This document shows, piece after piece, positions 27,435 through 39,047 of a stretch of 64,000 nucleotides of DNA; position 1 is the stretch's first letter; every line of letters starts with the position of its first letter. The stretch spans positions 7,760,501 through 7,824,500 of the forward strand of contig SMMW01000575.1 in NCBI GenBank assembly GCA_004794655.1, given 5' to 3'. Origin of the DNA: Marisa cornuarietis (taxonomy: Eukaryota; Mollusca; Gastropoda; Architaenioglossa; Ampullariidae). A model generated the notes under the pieces. That model was not told where the DNA came from. It saw only the letters and a list, made by a program, of their open reading frames with translations, and made no database searches. The position numbers and the translations under genes are program-made.

Positions 27435-27843
27435 TACCCTAAATTTCGGTCTACTGAGCCCACCTCCTTATAAGCTGCACCCACTAGATTTTTTTTTTAA
27501 ATATTGTTTTTCACAAATCAGCCGCACTTTTTTATAAGCCGCAAATATACACAACATGAACCCTGCATCGTAGGTATTTCGTCTCGTGTTCGGCATGATG
27601 AGGGTGTGTACTTCAGCACCTGATCTGAATGCTTCAATTGTATGCTACTTTGATTTTAAAATGTGAGCAGTTAATACTGTAAAAATGTTAACAATTAACA
27701 CTTTAACATGGAGCTCATCGAAAAATTAATAGGAATCTGAAAAATCAGGTAAAAATCTGCAAACAAGCCGCATCGCTGTTTAAGCCGCCGGATTTAAAGC
27801 TGGGGAAAAAAAAGTCGTGGCTTAGAGTCCGGAATTTACGGTA
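27435..27843. mobile_element. Tc1/mariner-like non-autonomous element with TA target duplication
   Basis: About 405 bp between TA (27435-27436) and TA (27842-27843). The termini are imperfect inverted repeats: CCCTAAATTTCGGTCTACTG at left and CCGTAAATTCCGGACTCTAA read from the right. Both are followed by blocks containing (A)AGCCGCA and a T-run. No transposase is visible. Confidence 0.7.
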
Positions 27844-30110
27844 TTTATGAATGGTCAGGGTTGTTGTTGCTATTGGTGTTGGTGATGGGAGTGGTAGTGG
27901 TAATGGAGGCGGTGATGGTTTTCTGACATTATTGCTTTATCTCTCGTTCATCAGTGTTTCATTCATCGGCATACACAGAAAAAACAGATTTGCATTTCTT
28001 TTTCTGTAGTCTTTTTACTTTTTTTTAGAGACAAGAGCAATTAAGCACTCAGTAACCTACCCCTTTGAGTTGTCTCCGCTTTGGTCTTTATTCTAGACCA
28101 GAAAAACTTTTTAGATGACCCATCATCATGCGGACAGATCTACACACTTTAAAAAAAAAAGTTATCTTATGCCCTTATCATAGAAGGTTTTATTTTCTTC
28201 ACCTCCTTGCATCCCGTTGCACCTGATAGCTGCAGGATGTTTTGATCTCCACAATAAATTGGAGCCAAACTGCAACCTGTTTGACTCACAACCTCGGCAG
28301 CTTGTGTTTCTAATCAGCCGCGTCCAGCGTCAGTTGTCCTGCACAAATAGGGCCATTTAGTTCCGGTGTGACCGGTAGGCGGCCATGTTGTCACCGCCGG
28401 AAAGTCAATGTACTTGTGGTAAATTAGATTAGGAGGAAGTTCTCTGGCTGGGCCCCTCTTGTTCTTGAGGGGCGTCGTTTGGTCAAACCGATTCAAAAGA
28501 AGTAGAACCTGTTTGAAGATTTCAGGACCTGTGTGAACCTTTTGTAGAAAGGTCAAAACTCCACGTTCCACCTACTTTCTCTCAATATGTTACACGAAAT
28601 ATATAAAATTTAGAGTAAATTTTTAATTCCACAAAATACTGATTGTAGTGTTCAGTCTTTTGGTCGTGCAGATAAGGTACAACCGATATTTGGGGGATCT
28701 TCCCGCTTCATTCATTATTAATACATTTTATCCTCAGCTCTGTTCTTCAGAATGTCGGTGGCGCACACTTTCTGTCTAGTCACTGTGTGTTCCTGGGTCG
28801 TGTTCCGCATTCGGCGGTTGAGCAGGAAAACTTCAAATCAGTTTTCCAAACACAAAGTCGCTTAGTTTAATTTAGAGCAGAGGGCACACGTTTGCTCTCG
28901 GAGCAGTTCAAATCTTTTTTGTGGAGCCTGGGCCGACAAACGACCGCGAGTTTTGTAACGTCACGCAGCGTTCACAAAGATTCTGCCCAAAATAATCACT
29001 TTACTTTCAAGTTTTGTTCGGGAGGAAAGAAAAAGAAGAGAAGAAAATGCAAGAGGCAAACCTTCTGTAAGGAAACATTCCTTCAGTTTGCTTTTCTCAC
29101 AGGATGTTAAAAAAAATTGTAGGAGAAAAAAAACTAGGACACCGAATAAAAAGGAGAAGAAAGATGAGTGTGCCGAAGACCCTGACGATGACAAAGATTG
29201 GAAGTGGTAAGGGAAAGGGTGGAGGAGGAGAAGAGAAGAATTATTCATGTTATGCCGTGCAGTAGATCTCGGAGCATCCATTCTTTTACTTTCTCAAATG
29301 TTTCTTGCGGTAGATTACTTAAATAGGTTTTCTGAAACTTTATTTCAGCGACACAAGCATTTTTATCATCAAATATTTTGCTAATTTATTTCAGCAGTAG
29401 TTAGACAACAAAATTTATATACTCTTCTTCGTAAAAGTGTCTACATTTTTTTCATGTAAAACTGATTATATAATTTTAACAATACAGTGTGTGCATATTA
29501 CATCCGATTACACACAGTATAATATTCATGTACAACTACTAAAATAAATGGTACAGATTAATGAGTTACCATCGCTACAGTCCTTAGCACATGTCACAGC
29601 TGTGTTCCTATGTGACAAAACGTTTGCATTTTTTTTAGTTTTTTTGAAAGAACGTTTTATAAGTCTAATTATATAATATTTATCTTTAGTTGATGCGGGA
29701 CACACAAAAATCAAAAATAAATTAGTTGTTATAATCGCGGCAGGATCACTAAATATCACCCTATGAGGTCCTGCGAAGACACCCCCCCCGACTTATGTTA
29801 AAGAGAAAAAGAGAGGACAGGTATGCAGGCATGATAAATAGTTCTCTCTGCTCGTGGTGCATGCACATGCAAATGGCGTGCCTCGCCAAAAAGAAGCGCG
29901 TGCGTGCCTGCGCGAGCACACTTATAATAGATCTGATGCGACACCTTAAGCTCCTTTTAAATTTTCTGCCACTTGGTGTTGGCTAGTCTCACAAAGGTGT
30001 CTATCACCCTCACTTCTTCCCCCTAGCTTGCCATCTCTCTGCCCTGTCCAAGCGATGTTTTAAAATATAGTTGGCATCCAACACTGGCATTGTCCTGGGC
30101 TTCTTTGCTA

Positions 30111-30217
30111 AAGACTCTTCTTAACCTGGCAAATGTCGAAGGTTTCACCAAGTCTGACAAACCTTTTATATAATTGCCATGTGGAAACCATATTTGTTCG
30201 GTTTAAGAACGACCTTT
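30111..30217. mobile_element. MITE with inverted terminal repeats, compact copy 2
   Basis: Starts AAGACTCTTCTTAACCTGGC and ends (read in reverse) AAGGTCGTTCTTAAACCGAA, with ACAAATATGG inward of that. These are the same terminal motifs as the element at 24.2 kb, but with the interior reduced to about 107 bp in total. Confidence 0.65.
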
Positions 30218-30331
30218 AGGAAAAAAAAATCTCGTATAAAAATGGTGTATATGCTTATGTACGATACTTTAGGACTCTTGTCAGTCATCACGTGATATTT
30301 CGTTCATCCAAGACTTTGGCAACTTCTCTCC

Positions 30332-30334
<3 letters not shown>

Positions 30335-30381
<47 letters not shown>
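30335..30381. repeat. (GT)n microsatellite
   Basis: About 23 GT units. Confidence 0.95.
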
Positions 30382-30384
<3 letters not shown>

Positions 30385-30530
30385 CGCGTTTACATAGACT
30401 ACTAATTGTCTTAGTCATGTCGCCACACATACGACTGTTACGTACTGCGGCCCTGATGTCCGGTGAAAGTGCTGTCTCTTGCCTCAACTTGGCCCGATAC
30501 TCGAGATCGTGAAGAGGTGAAGAGTTCCTT

Positions 30531-30590
30531 AAAAAAAACAAAAAACAAAAAACAAAAAACAAAAAACAAAAAACAAAAAAACAAACAACA
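30531..30590. repeat. (AAAAAAC)n microsatellite
   Basis: Seven-base A6C units repeated about six times, then shorter versions. Confidence 0.9.
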
Positions 30591-32169
30591 ACGATGCTCG
30601 AGTTTGGTGCTGACGTGTAAAACCTGCATAGGCACAATAAACACATACGCACTTTGGTAGATAAAGGTATATATATATATACAGGTAGACAGGCAGACTA
30701 ATAAATATAGAGCAAAGACAGAGTGGCGGACTGGACGTATCTGTGTAAACACTAGTTTTATTCTTACTGGTTTATCGCTGATGTTTTATTCTTTCTCTTG
30801 CTCTTCCCCGTGACAATCTTCTGTCTCTATCAACAGTGGCGGTATTTTCCGCTTTTAGATCATCCGACAAAGCAATGTTAGCAAACTTTCTTATCAAATG
30901 AACAAGTCCGGCATATCTATGCCGTCATACACTGCGTAAGCCGCACTATATTTTCACCTTATGTCCTATCGAAGTTTAGTTCTTTCTCTCCCTCCCCCTC
31001 CCCAGAAGTCCTTCACGTGACAATACCCCCTCAATGAATTTACTTCAGTGACTTTGTGTGCAATCTGAGTTGTATTCATCTCAGCTACGGTTCTAAAAAT
31101 AAGTAATAACTTAAAAGGAAAAGGCAACCAGGAAGGTGGGCTTGAATGACAGATGACGTCCTGAGTTGTTTCCGCTCAAAACCAACATCATGCCTACAAC
31201 ACATTTAGGCGCCAGCTCTCGGAGACCGTTATGTTTTGTACTCTTTTGCTCCCCCCCACCCCCCAGAAAAGCATACTGACCTGAATTCGTTTTACCCATT
31301 TGATCAGGTTTTCCTGGCTGTACTCGGGGTGGGGGAGGGGGGATTAAACTGTGCGTCAGGATTTCCTAGATTTGTGATGCTTGCAATTCGACTTTACACT
31401 GAAAGTGCAAGGTTTCGATGAAGTCACCCGGGACCAAAACTTTGGCGGCCTCTTTGTACCACCCGAGTTCTGTGCTATGTTTCTGACCCGATTGTCAGTA
31501 AACTTTTATTTTCCAACCCGAAATTTTGAACAAAAGCGATTCAGAACGTCTGCTTCTGTTATTAAAGCCCAACATGGCATTTTCCCCTATATTTTCCTCT
31601 AAAGGAAACAAGCCTTATGTTAACAGCTCTTTCCTTAAGGGTATTACACGTACCTATGGTATCAAGGATTTCGGATACTAATGTGGACAACGGGGGGATT
31701 TTTCTTTGCTTTGAGACAGAAGAAGCGAGTAAAAAGAAAAAAAAAGTAGATGAAAAGGATGCGTGACTTAAAATGGCCGACTAACGGTGACATGTGTGTA
31801 CTGTATCACCTGTATGATGACACAGAGTCATCAGAACTGAGTAATGTTTGCCCTGTTTTGTGCCTACATTTTCAAAGCTGAGTCCAGAAATAAATACAGC
31901 TTTCTGGGTGTTTGAACAAGGTTTAAGGGACGACACGGCTCCATTTTGTGGTGCACCGCCTGGTGTTTGTGGTGTCCTGGCTGGTGTGTGTGCATGCACT
32001 GTGCGGGCTTACGGGCGTTGCATAATCCCGTGAGTGTCGTTTATACAGACGCAGAAACAGGGCGCTAGCTACTAGTTTCCAAATAAGGCGTTTCGCAGCC
32101 ACCCAGTCAGAGTCAATATAAAAACAAAGCAAATAAATAAACAAAAAAGAAGGTGAGGGGACACCAAAC

Positions 32170-32171
<2 letters not shown>

Positions 32172-32245
<74 letters not shown>
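32172..32245. repeat. (GT)n microsatellite
   Basis: About 37 uninterrupted GT units. Confidence 0.95.
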
Positions 32246-32249
<4 letters not shown>

Positions 32250-32527
32250 AAGTGTGAAAGGCGGACATATATCTCTTTTCGACCTTTTTTTTCCATTTTC
32301 GGACCTTAATTCGCATCTGCCTACAGATACTGAGTCGATTTCTTGCCGATTGACTGTATGGACACCCGCTGAAAATGCAGTACGATATACACACAGAAAC
32401 TACTCTTTTTTCCTAGTGATGCAGCGAAAGACAGAGTGTGTAGACTCATTGGCAGAGCGGACATTTTATGGGGTGTCGTAGTCGTCTGCACTGTCTGACC
32501 GTCTTTTTGTTTTTATTTTATTCGCGT

Positions 32528-32664
32528 CCAGAGAGATCACGCATGATCGCCAGCCTGCGCTGATCCGTACGCCTCGAGAACAGGGAGACAATCATGGCTA
32601 CAAGTAAGACAAGGGTCCCAGAACAGAAGATTAATATCACCCACATCTTCACACCAAGAAATGG
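32528..32664 (-). CDS. Candidate terminal exon encoding a single-pass transmembrane tail
   Basis: On the minus strand, after an AG at 32663-32664, a frame reads MWVILIFCSGTLVLLVAMIV then SLFSRRTDQRR…DLSGRE and stop. This is a 20-22-residue hydrophobic helix followed at once by basic residues, as in type I membrane proteins. AATAAA overlaps the stop codon. A pyrimidine-rich stretch (CTCTTCCATTTCTTGG) precedes the AG. No upstream exon was found, and the upstream flank is microsatellite. Family not recognised. Confidence 0.3.
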
Positions 32665-32673
32665 AAGAGCGTG

Positions 32674-32715
32674 CACACACACACACACACACGCACGCAC
32701 GCACGCACGCACGCT
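32674..32715. repeat. Compound (AC)n(GCAC)n microsatellite
   Basis: CA units pass into GCAC units and a GC-rich palindromic stretch TTGCGCGTGCGCGCAA (32715-32730). Confidence 0.9.
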
Positions 32716-33204
32716 TGCGCGTGCGCGCAAACGCCGAGGACTGTTGCCAAAGACCACCGGAGAGGCACCTGACGCGCCTAGACACGGTCTGTTGCGCTTG
32801 ATATGGTGCGTGACCCAGGCCGTCGGTGGTCCCGTGTTTGATGGTGGCCTGGTGGGAAGCAGAGAGTGAAGAAGAATAAAGACAGAGATGTCTGTTCTCT
32901 TTCTCTCTCGCTCTCTTTTTCTCTGGCTGCCTGCTTCTTTCTGTTTGTCGTCTGTCTTCGATTATAGTAAGTTTCTGACCGTGATGCTTACATTGCATCC
33001 AAATTCGCTTATGTTCTTCTCTTGGCCTATAATGACAAAACTACGGAAGTCAGTACTCCGTGACACTTTGTGAAACCAGCAACAGGCTGGAAAGATTCAC
33101 GTGAAAGCAGCCTGAGACTAGACAGACCCACATGCTGCACGCTACAATATAGCGGGTACCAATTAGAAAGAAAGAAAATCTTGGAGGTAAACGAGTTAAA
33201 CATA

Positions 33205-33300
33205 GTTTCCCCAAGTGCTGTAGGTGTCAAGTGGATGACACTCCGCTTCAAGTTGTGGGTTCGAGGGTCAACAAGTGATGCGTTGCCCTGGGCAACGGAG
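33205..33300 (+). mobile_element. tRNA-Leu-like SINE head
   Basis: TAGGTGTCAAGTGGATGAC (A-box-like, 33221 on) and GTGGGTTCGAGGGTC (B-box-like, about 33255-33269) occur at tRNA spacing. There is no proper acceptor stem, so a SINE or tRNA fossil is favoured over a working tRNA gene. Confidence 0.5.
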
Positions 33301-34035
33301 CATTCTGACCTCCCAGAGAGTGCCCCTACACAAACAGACCAGCGAGCCATGTTGACACTTTTCAGGCGAAGGTCGCCGGGTGGACTCAAGCTTTGGAAGC
33401 GGTAGGGTAGGGTGGAGGGTAGGGAAAGGAAAGAAAGTAGGGTCTGCATGGAAGTGAGTCCCGCCCGTCCGCCTCAGGTGCACTTTCACTGGCTGACATC
33501 TTTGTTCAGAATATTCGTTGCGACCCATTTTATACACCTGCTCATATCCCCTTCAGTTACTAAGATTTTTCACGCAAAGTGTGTGCTGTCGAACCTTGGT
33601 ATCCCACTCTGCCAAATGGAATGTTTTAATACCGTACCCGGTTTTACGAATTTAGACTGCGCGCGCGCCTTCCTGTCTTGGATGGTATAAGAAACATTTT
33701 GTTAATTTTTTTTCCATTTTTTCCACCTTTATTTCATAATACTTTGTTTGCTTGTTTGCATAAAGCCACGACAAAAGCAGACAGAATGATGAAGGCTAAC
33801 CTCTGCCGAAACTTCTGCAAGAAAAAAAAAACAAACTATGGGGAGACAGTAGGCAACAAACAGCGTATGAAATGAATGCAGTCAACAAAATTTGGCCAGA
33901 CTATCTACAGCATAAAATATACTTTTTTGACATCACTGCTGCATATACATTATGCATCACTTAGACATGGATACTCACAAAATATCTGTTTTAAACTTTG
34001 CTATTATATACATTCAATACTCTGCTTTACTGACC

Positions 34036-34302
34036 AGGGACCAGTTGCACAACACATTTCTAATTTTAAACACTTTTAGGCCTTAAATCTATTTAGATAA
34101 TCAGTTTAAAGTGCACACCACAATTTTAGAATTTTTAAAACTAAAACTGCTTTAAATAAGATAAAGTTGTTTAAGTCTGACTTTCCATCCTGTCAGTACA
34201 GTTTTTTTGTATGTTCTTGTACAATGCATCAAAATGGCAGAGAAGAGATTTTGCTTCTTTAGAACAGTTTTAAGGTTTAGAAACATGTTGTGCGACCAGT
34301 GC
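34036..34302. mobile_element. Palindromic MITE-like element, family uncertain
   Basis: The left arm GGACCAGTTGCACAACACAT matches the right arm read in reverse (GGCACTGGTCGCACAACATG), and both continue into TTTCTAA…TTTAA. GC-TTGCACAAC termini recall PIF/Harbinger elements, but no clean 3-bp target duplication is seen. Confidence 0.5.
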
Positions 34303-35439
34303 CAGGCATATAAAAATTACACGTAAATTCGGCAACACACAATGCTATTAACATATGTTGAATGAAGGACTAAACTTGTCAGTAATGTTAATTTCTTTCA
34401 TTCCCTTAGGTAGGACAAACTTCACATATCAAGATACATTGAATGAAGTCAATGAAATGAAGTAAGATCTCTTCCAATTTACCTGGAAAACGCGGGTTTA
34501 ACTTTAGAAAGGTGCACATCGCCATATTCTTTTCGTCAGATTAAATCTGAAATTTTGTGAAAAATGTTGGTTGCAAAATAACCTTTTAGTATTTTTAATT
34601 TGAAAAAGCAAGTGGAGTAAACAAATATGTAGTTGTAGATGTACATGTGGCAGTTGCCGTTGATGTGGTGTTGTCCATAAATAACGTTGTTGTTTCCTTG
34701 CATACCTCAGCACCTTCTTTCGGCGCTGTTTCCTCACAACTTAGTCAGGTCTGGTGTTGATTCTGAACCTATGACCTATCGTTGTTATCACGAGTCTTAG
34801 GAAGATGTGACTGCCCCTGTTGCGCCCTCTACCCGGCAGTAAATAAAGTTGGAGATGGACGTATGCTTACCAGCATGCCATTCACATGATGGCGTTGTAA
34901 ATAATGATATAAAACTAAAATGGTATAAAACAAATTGTTTAATTAAACTTACTGTTGAGATTTCAACAGATCTGACAATAAATCCATAGAGTGGTGGTGA
35001 GCGCGCTTCACTGTAAAGCGCTGATGGCCATGCTTGGACCTAAACATTACAAACTTCCGTCTGGCCAAACAGGAGCTCTCCAGCAAAACTGAGTACCTGA
35101 TATATCAAAAAAGACAACAAATGTTTCAACATATATATTTATGTACTTATCTGTATTTTGCTAGTACATGAGCACTACCTGTAATTGCCCTTAATAAAGT
35201 TTAATAAATAAAGTTGTATTGGTAAATACGGTGGAAAGAGAGGGATGATAATCCGCCCTACATGCCGTGCGCTAGACTCAGTGGGCCAGTCACCTTCATG
35301 GCCCTACTCGGCCATGGAAATCATCTTTTTAGTAGTTTTGAGAAAGTGTTCTCATCTCAAGGTGAGGACTACAGAGGACGGGGGAAGAGACGGAAACACC
35401 CAACTACCCCCCCCCCCTCTACCCCACAGCCAGCCCCCA

Positions 35440-35545
35440 TGGACCAAAGAGAATCATACTGTGTCATTCAGAGAGTCTAGATCCGAACCTAGAACCAAAC
35501 CCTTCTAACTGCCAAATTGTGACGCTGCTACCGGGCCGTCGCCTT
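35440..35545 (-). mobile_element. tRNA-related SINE on the minus strand (first of two)
   Basis: On the minus strand GGCCCGGTAGCAGCGTCAC (A-box-like) is followed by CTAGGTTCGGATCTAG (B-box-like). The SINE body probably continues toward 35246 through a poly-C-containing stretch. No cloverleaf closes. Confidence 0.5.
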
Positions 35546-35589
35546 CATGATGGTGAAGGTCGATCGCCAATATGAACGCTTGGACATTG

Positions 35590-35795
35590 CTCGACTGGCT
35601 GTGGTTTACAGAGGTTACCGGCCGCCCGCCACGCTATGACAGCCTACGATGAGCCCGTCACCGTATTTTGTCTGACCGCCCACCTCCCACCCACCATCTC
35701 GACCGACTGACACTCGGAGATTCGAACCCCGCTGGCCGGGGAAAGCGCGATGGACAACAGCGATAACGGCGGGCCAGGTCCACGGCAACTGCCAA
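35590..35795 (-). mobile_element. tRNA-related SINE on the minus strand (second of two)
   Basis: On the minus strand a closed T-arm (CGGGG-TTCGAAT-CTCCG, about 35714-35732) follows CCATCGCGCTTTCCCCGGCC. This resembles the tRNA head of molluscan SINEs. The A box is diverged (GTTATCGCTGTTG). The acceptor stem does not pair, so this is not called as a tRNA gene. Confidence 0.5.
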
Positions 35796-36093
35796 AAGAT
35801 GAAGGCTATTACATTACACTTCCGCCTCGACGGAAACGGTTCCCATGTTTTCATTTGAGGCTCGTATTCGTCCCCCTTTCTCTTCTTGCCCCACTAGTTC
35901 TGCTTTTGTCGGCATCAATTCCACCCTTGTGTCCGGTCCGTTGGTTTGCTGCCCGTGTCCCCGGGAGGAGACTGCCATTGACTTGCGGTGTCGTCCATCT
36001 CCCCCGGCAGACAGAACATCAAAAGGCGGGCGGCGTGACCTCGAAAGGAAGAATTATCCGTGCGAGTCGGAGTGGTGGTTGGTTAGTGTGTAA

Positions 36094-36139
36094 GGCATAG
36101 ACAACAGAAAGCAAGATCTGTTTCTGTATCGTCTATGCC
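36094..36139. repeat. Short inverted repeat (hairpin)
   Basis: GGCATAGAC…ACAGAAA pairs with TTTCTGT…GTCTATGCC around a 10-base centre. The arms are nearly perfect. Confidence 0.75.
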
Positions 36140-38932
36140 TCTGTGGGTAAAGGCAGGAAGAGATCTTGGCGATCGCTTTCCGATCCTTTTGCATTTGAAG
36201 AAGGCAAACTGTTTCCAGCTAACGCGGTTATAAATTATAAGGCTTGTAGGGAGAGTGACGTAGAAATAAGAGAAGAAGTCAATATCAACGATGCTGAAGG
36301 TGTTCAAATGATGATAGGTCCAGTAAAGTTAACCAAAGAAGTTTATGTTTATTTCCTCCAAAGCAATTAGCGATTCGTGTGAGATAGATGTGATCGCAAG
36401 GTAGTCTATAAACAGTGGCAGACAAGATCTTCAGCTCACAAATCAACGTTTTATCTATATTTACTGGAGGGCGTCGAAGCTTAGACGTGGACTTTTAATA
36501 TTGTACTTAAGTGAAACATTGTTAAACAATTAAGCACGTTTTAATCAATATGTTCATAATTCTTGAATATTTGTCTTGATGATAACTAAGTGTAGAAAGT
36601 ATTGCAATCATCTCTTGAATGTGACCGGGTTAGTGTTAGTTGAATGAAGTCTGTTGTCTAAGCTCTCTTTCCATGATGGCAGACTTATCAAACTAGCCAC
36701 AAAGAGTCCGGTATGTCTTCAGTTTAATGACTTCGTTAGTTTGGAACGTGTGTAGATTAAACATAGTAGTCCAAGTATAGAAAGCAAACCCCGTGTGCTG
36801 CATCACAATTACTGTTGTCAAAGGGAAAGAATGAGAAAAATTTAAAATAGTGGTGGTTAAGAGAATTGTCTCCCTTGCGATGGCATCTGACTTGCGTCGA
36901 CCATCTCACACCTTGGTATCGTGCAATTCTTGCTTATAGGAATAAGCCTTTTCTTGAGTAGCTCTATGGCTACATTTATACATACGAAATTTCCACTATA
37001 TCATAATTATCAAGTAGATATGTATTCATATGTAGATGTGCCAATAGGCTGTTATACAGGTATTTTAAAGTCCACTGAAAACAAGACATTTGAAGCAACA
37101 CAAAAAGCTCCATTTAATTTTGGATTTTTTCCATACAACATTTAACTTGATCAACATATCCAACAGCAGTACTTCTGTGAGAAAGATAGCTCTTTAAAAC
37201 AGCACAATTTTGTCTGGGACCTCACCTAAATTTCTCCTCACCCATTGGTCTCACTTGTGTAGACAATATGGACTTAAATTTTTTTTTAAAACAGCACTTG
37301 AAACAATCAACTTAACACAATAAAAGATAAGGTACCCAGGCACAATGTCCAGATTATACTTGCATTAATCTGAAAACAAAAACCCAGTTTGTGCTATTTT
37401 TATAGGCAGCAGTACTAAAACTGGTATTATTAGGCCTTGTCATTGTTGATTTTACAAGAGAGGAATTGCAGTTCTTTTTATAAGCTTGTGCACTGTTCTT
37501 GTGAGACTAAAAACATGCATTTCTATAACCAGTGAAGTATTATTGGTCATGCACTCTCCAGCCTGTTAATTTTCTTCTATGCAAGATGAAGTGACAAATG
37601 AAGCAAAAGAGAAAATGTGGGTTAGCAGGAGGTAGGGCAACCATGATGACTGCTGTTGTTTTGGTTGTAGTGATATGGTTAAACTGGTGAATACTAGCAA
37701 TTTTTTTAAAATTTTAGCTCATCTCTTAACAAACTTAACAAATTCAGTTTGTTGCATGCATCTTTACAAAAACTGTTACAATTTCTTTTTGGTTTAAAAA
37801 AAAATCTGTCTCCAGTTTGGATTTACACGTTAGCTTAAAGGAGGTATAAAGTAAAGTACAATTTAAAGTGGCAAGTGGTGGTGGCGGGGTACCATTTAAG
37901 GCAACAATAAAAAAATAATGAAAATATGGAAAAGTGATTAGACTAATGGCTCAACTACCTTTTTGCTGTTTGGTAATCTTCTAGCTTATCTTAAGCTACA
38001 TGGCACAAAAATGTATAAGGAACAAAACCCACGGAACATAAAAAAGCTGTAAACTGCCAGAATTATTTATGAGTAAATTGTGAGAATGGAAAAGAAAAAT
38101 CTTTTGTCACTTATATATTTGCCCGTGAAAGGATTTAAAAGCAAATTTTAATGCATTATGTCTCTCTTACGAGTAAAGAAATGCATAAGCTCTAAATTTC
38201 ATCTGTACCTTGGAATGTCATCGAAATACCCAAACAAGTCAATTAATTTGGTAAATAAAATGCTTCATTAAGCTTAAATAATTGCATGGTCCAACAGGCA
38301 GACAGAGTGAAAGGCACTCCACAGCATATACATTTGTGATGTTGTGCACATACATACAAGTACACTAGAGCACAGCCAAGGCAGGCAGACAAGAAATAAG
38401 AGGTGATATGGTGAGAAACAACAAGTGAAAACTGTCAAAAAGAAGGGTAATTTTGCCTTCAAGTTTGATGCCTTATGGGATACTTCGAGCAAACCTGAAT
38501 CAAGAGCCAAAAGTCAAAAACTTCAATTAAAAACAACAAAAAGTAAAGACCTGGATCTTCACCAACCAACACACAATCATAGAAGATCAAAGCCCTTAGG
38601 AAGGAGTAGTCATGGGCATACCACTTCATGATGGCTGACAGACTTCTGGTCCATGGGCTGATCAGATGTTTCAAACTGTTCCTCAGTTGACCACTTGAAA
38701 ATACAAGTTCCACTTCTGTGCATGTGATTGGATTCTGGTAAAATATTATCTTTGTTAATCCAATAATGTGACTAAAATAGCTTCCTTGAAAATTAAGCAG
38801 ACTTGAGTTTTTATTTCAAATGAATTCAGAGAGCACAACTGCTAGAATCCAACGTCTTCCTTGCTCAGCGTATATTTTCCTTGGTATCAATTTTATCTCA
38901 AGATTGTCTTAACTGAAGTGGGGGGCAGGGGG

Positions 38933-39047
38933 GAGGTGTTGCTGCTTTATGCCAAGTCGGCAACTAAGGATATATCACAGCAAAGCAGCCAATCCTCACT
39001 GTCTTGGTGACAGGCACTAACCGCTGCACCCCCGGACTGCCTCCCTT
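38933..39047 (-). mobile_element. tRNA-derived SINE, inverted copy lacking the B box
   Basis: Read on the minus strand it begins GCAGCGGTTAGTGCCTGTCACC, then CAGTGAGGATTGGCTG, and passes straight to CTTTGCTGTGATATATCCTTAG. It matches the copy at 1853-2037 but lacks the segment holding the B box. It lies downstream of the UCHL3 coding region, possibly in its 3' UTR. Confidence 0.7.

Larger units (their letters stand above)
27844..32527. other. Non-coding, nothing recognised apart from listed repeats
   Basis: Contains the compact MITE and microsatellites. A 30-bp segment at 28393-28422 duplicates one at 26933-26962. Confidence 0.5.

Noticed and set aside
28314..28571. 85-codon minus-strand frame
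   Set aside because: It includes the 30-bp duplicated segment and shows no family match, so it is likely a chance frame.
33221..33270. tRNA-Leu gene
   Set aside because: A and B boxes are present but no cloverleaf closes.
35714..35732. tRNA gene on the minus strand
   Set aside because: The T-arm closes but the acceptor stem and D-arm do not, so a SINE head fits better.
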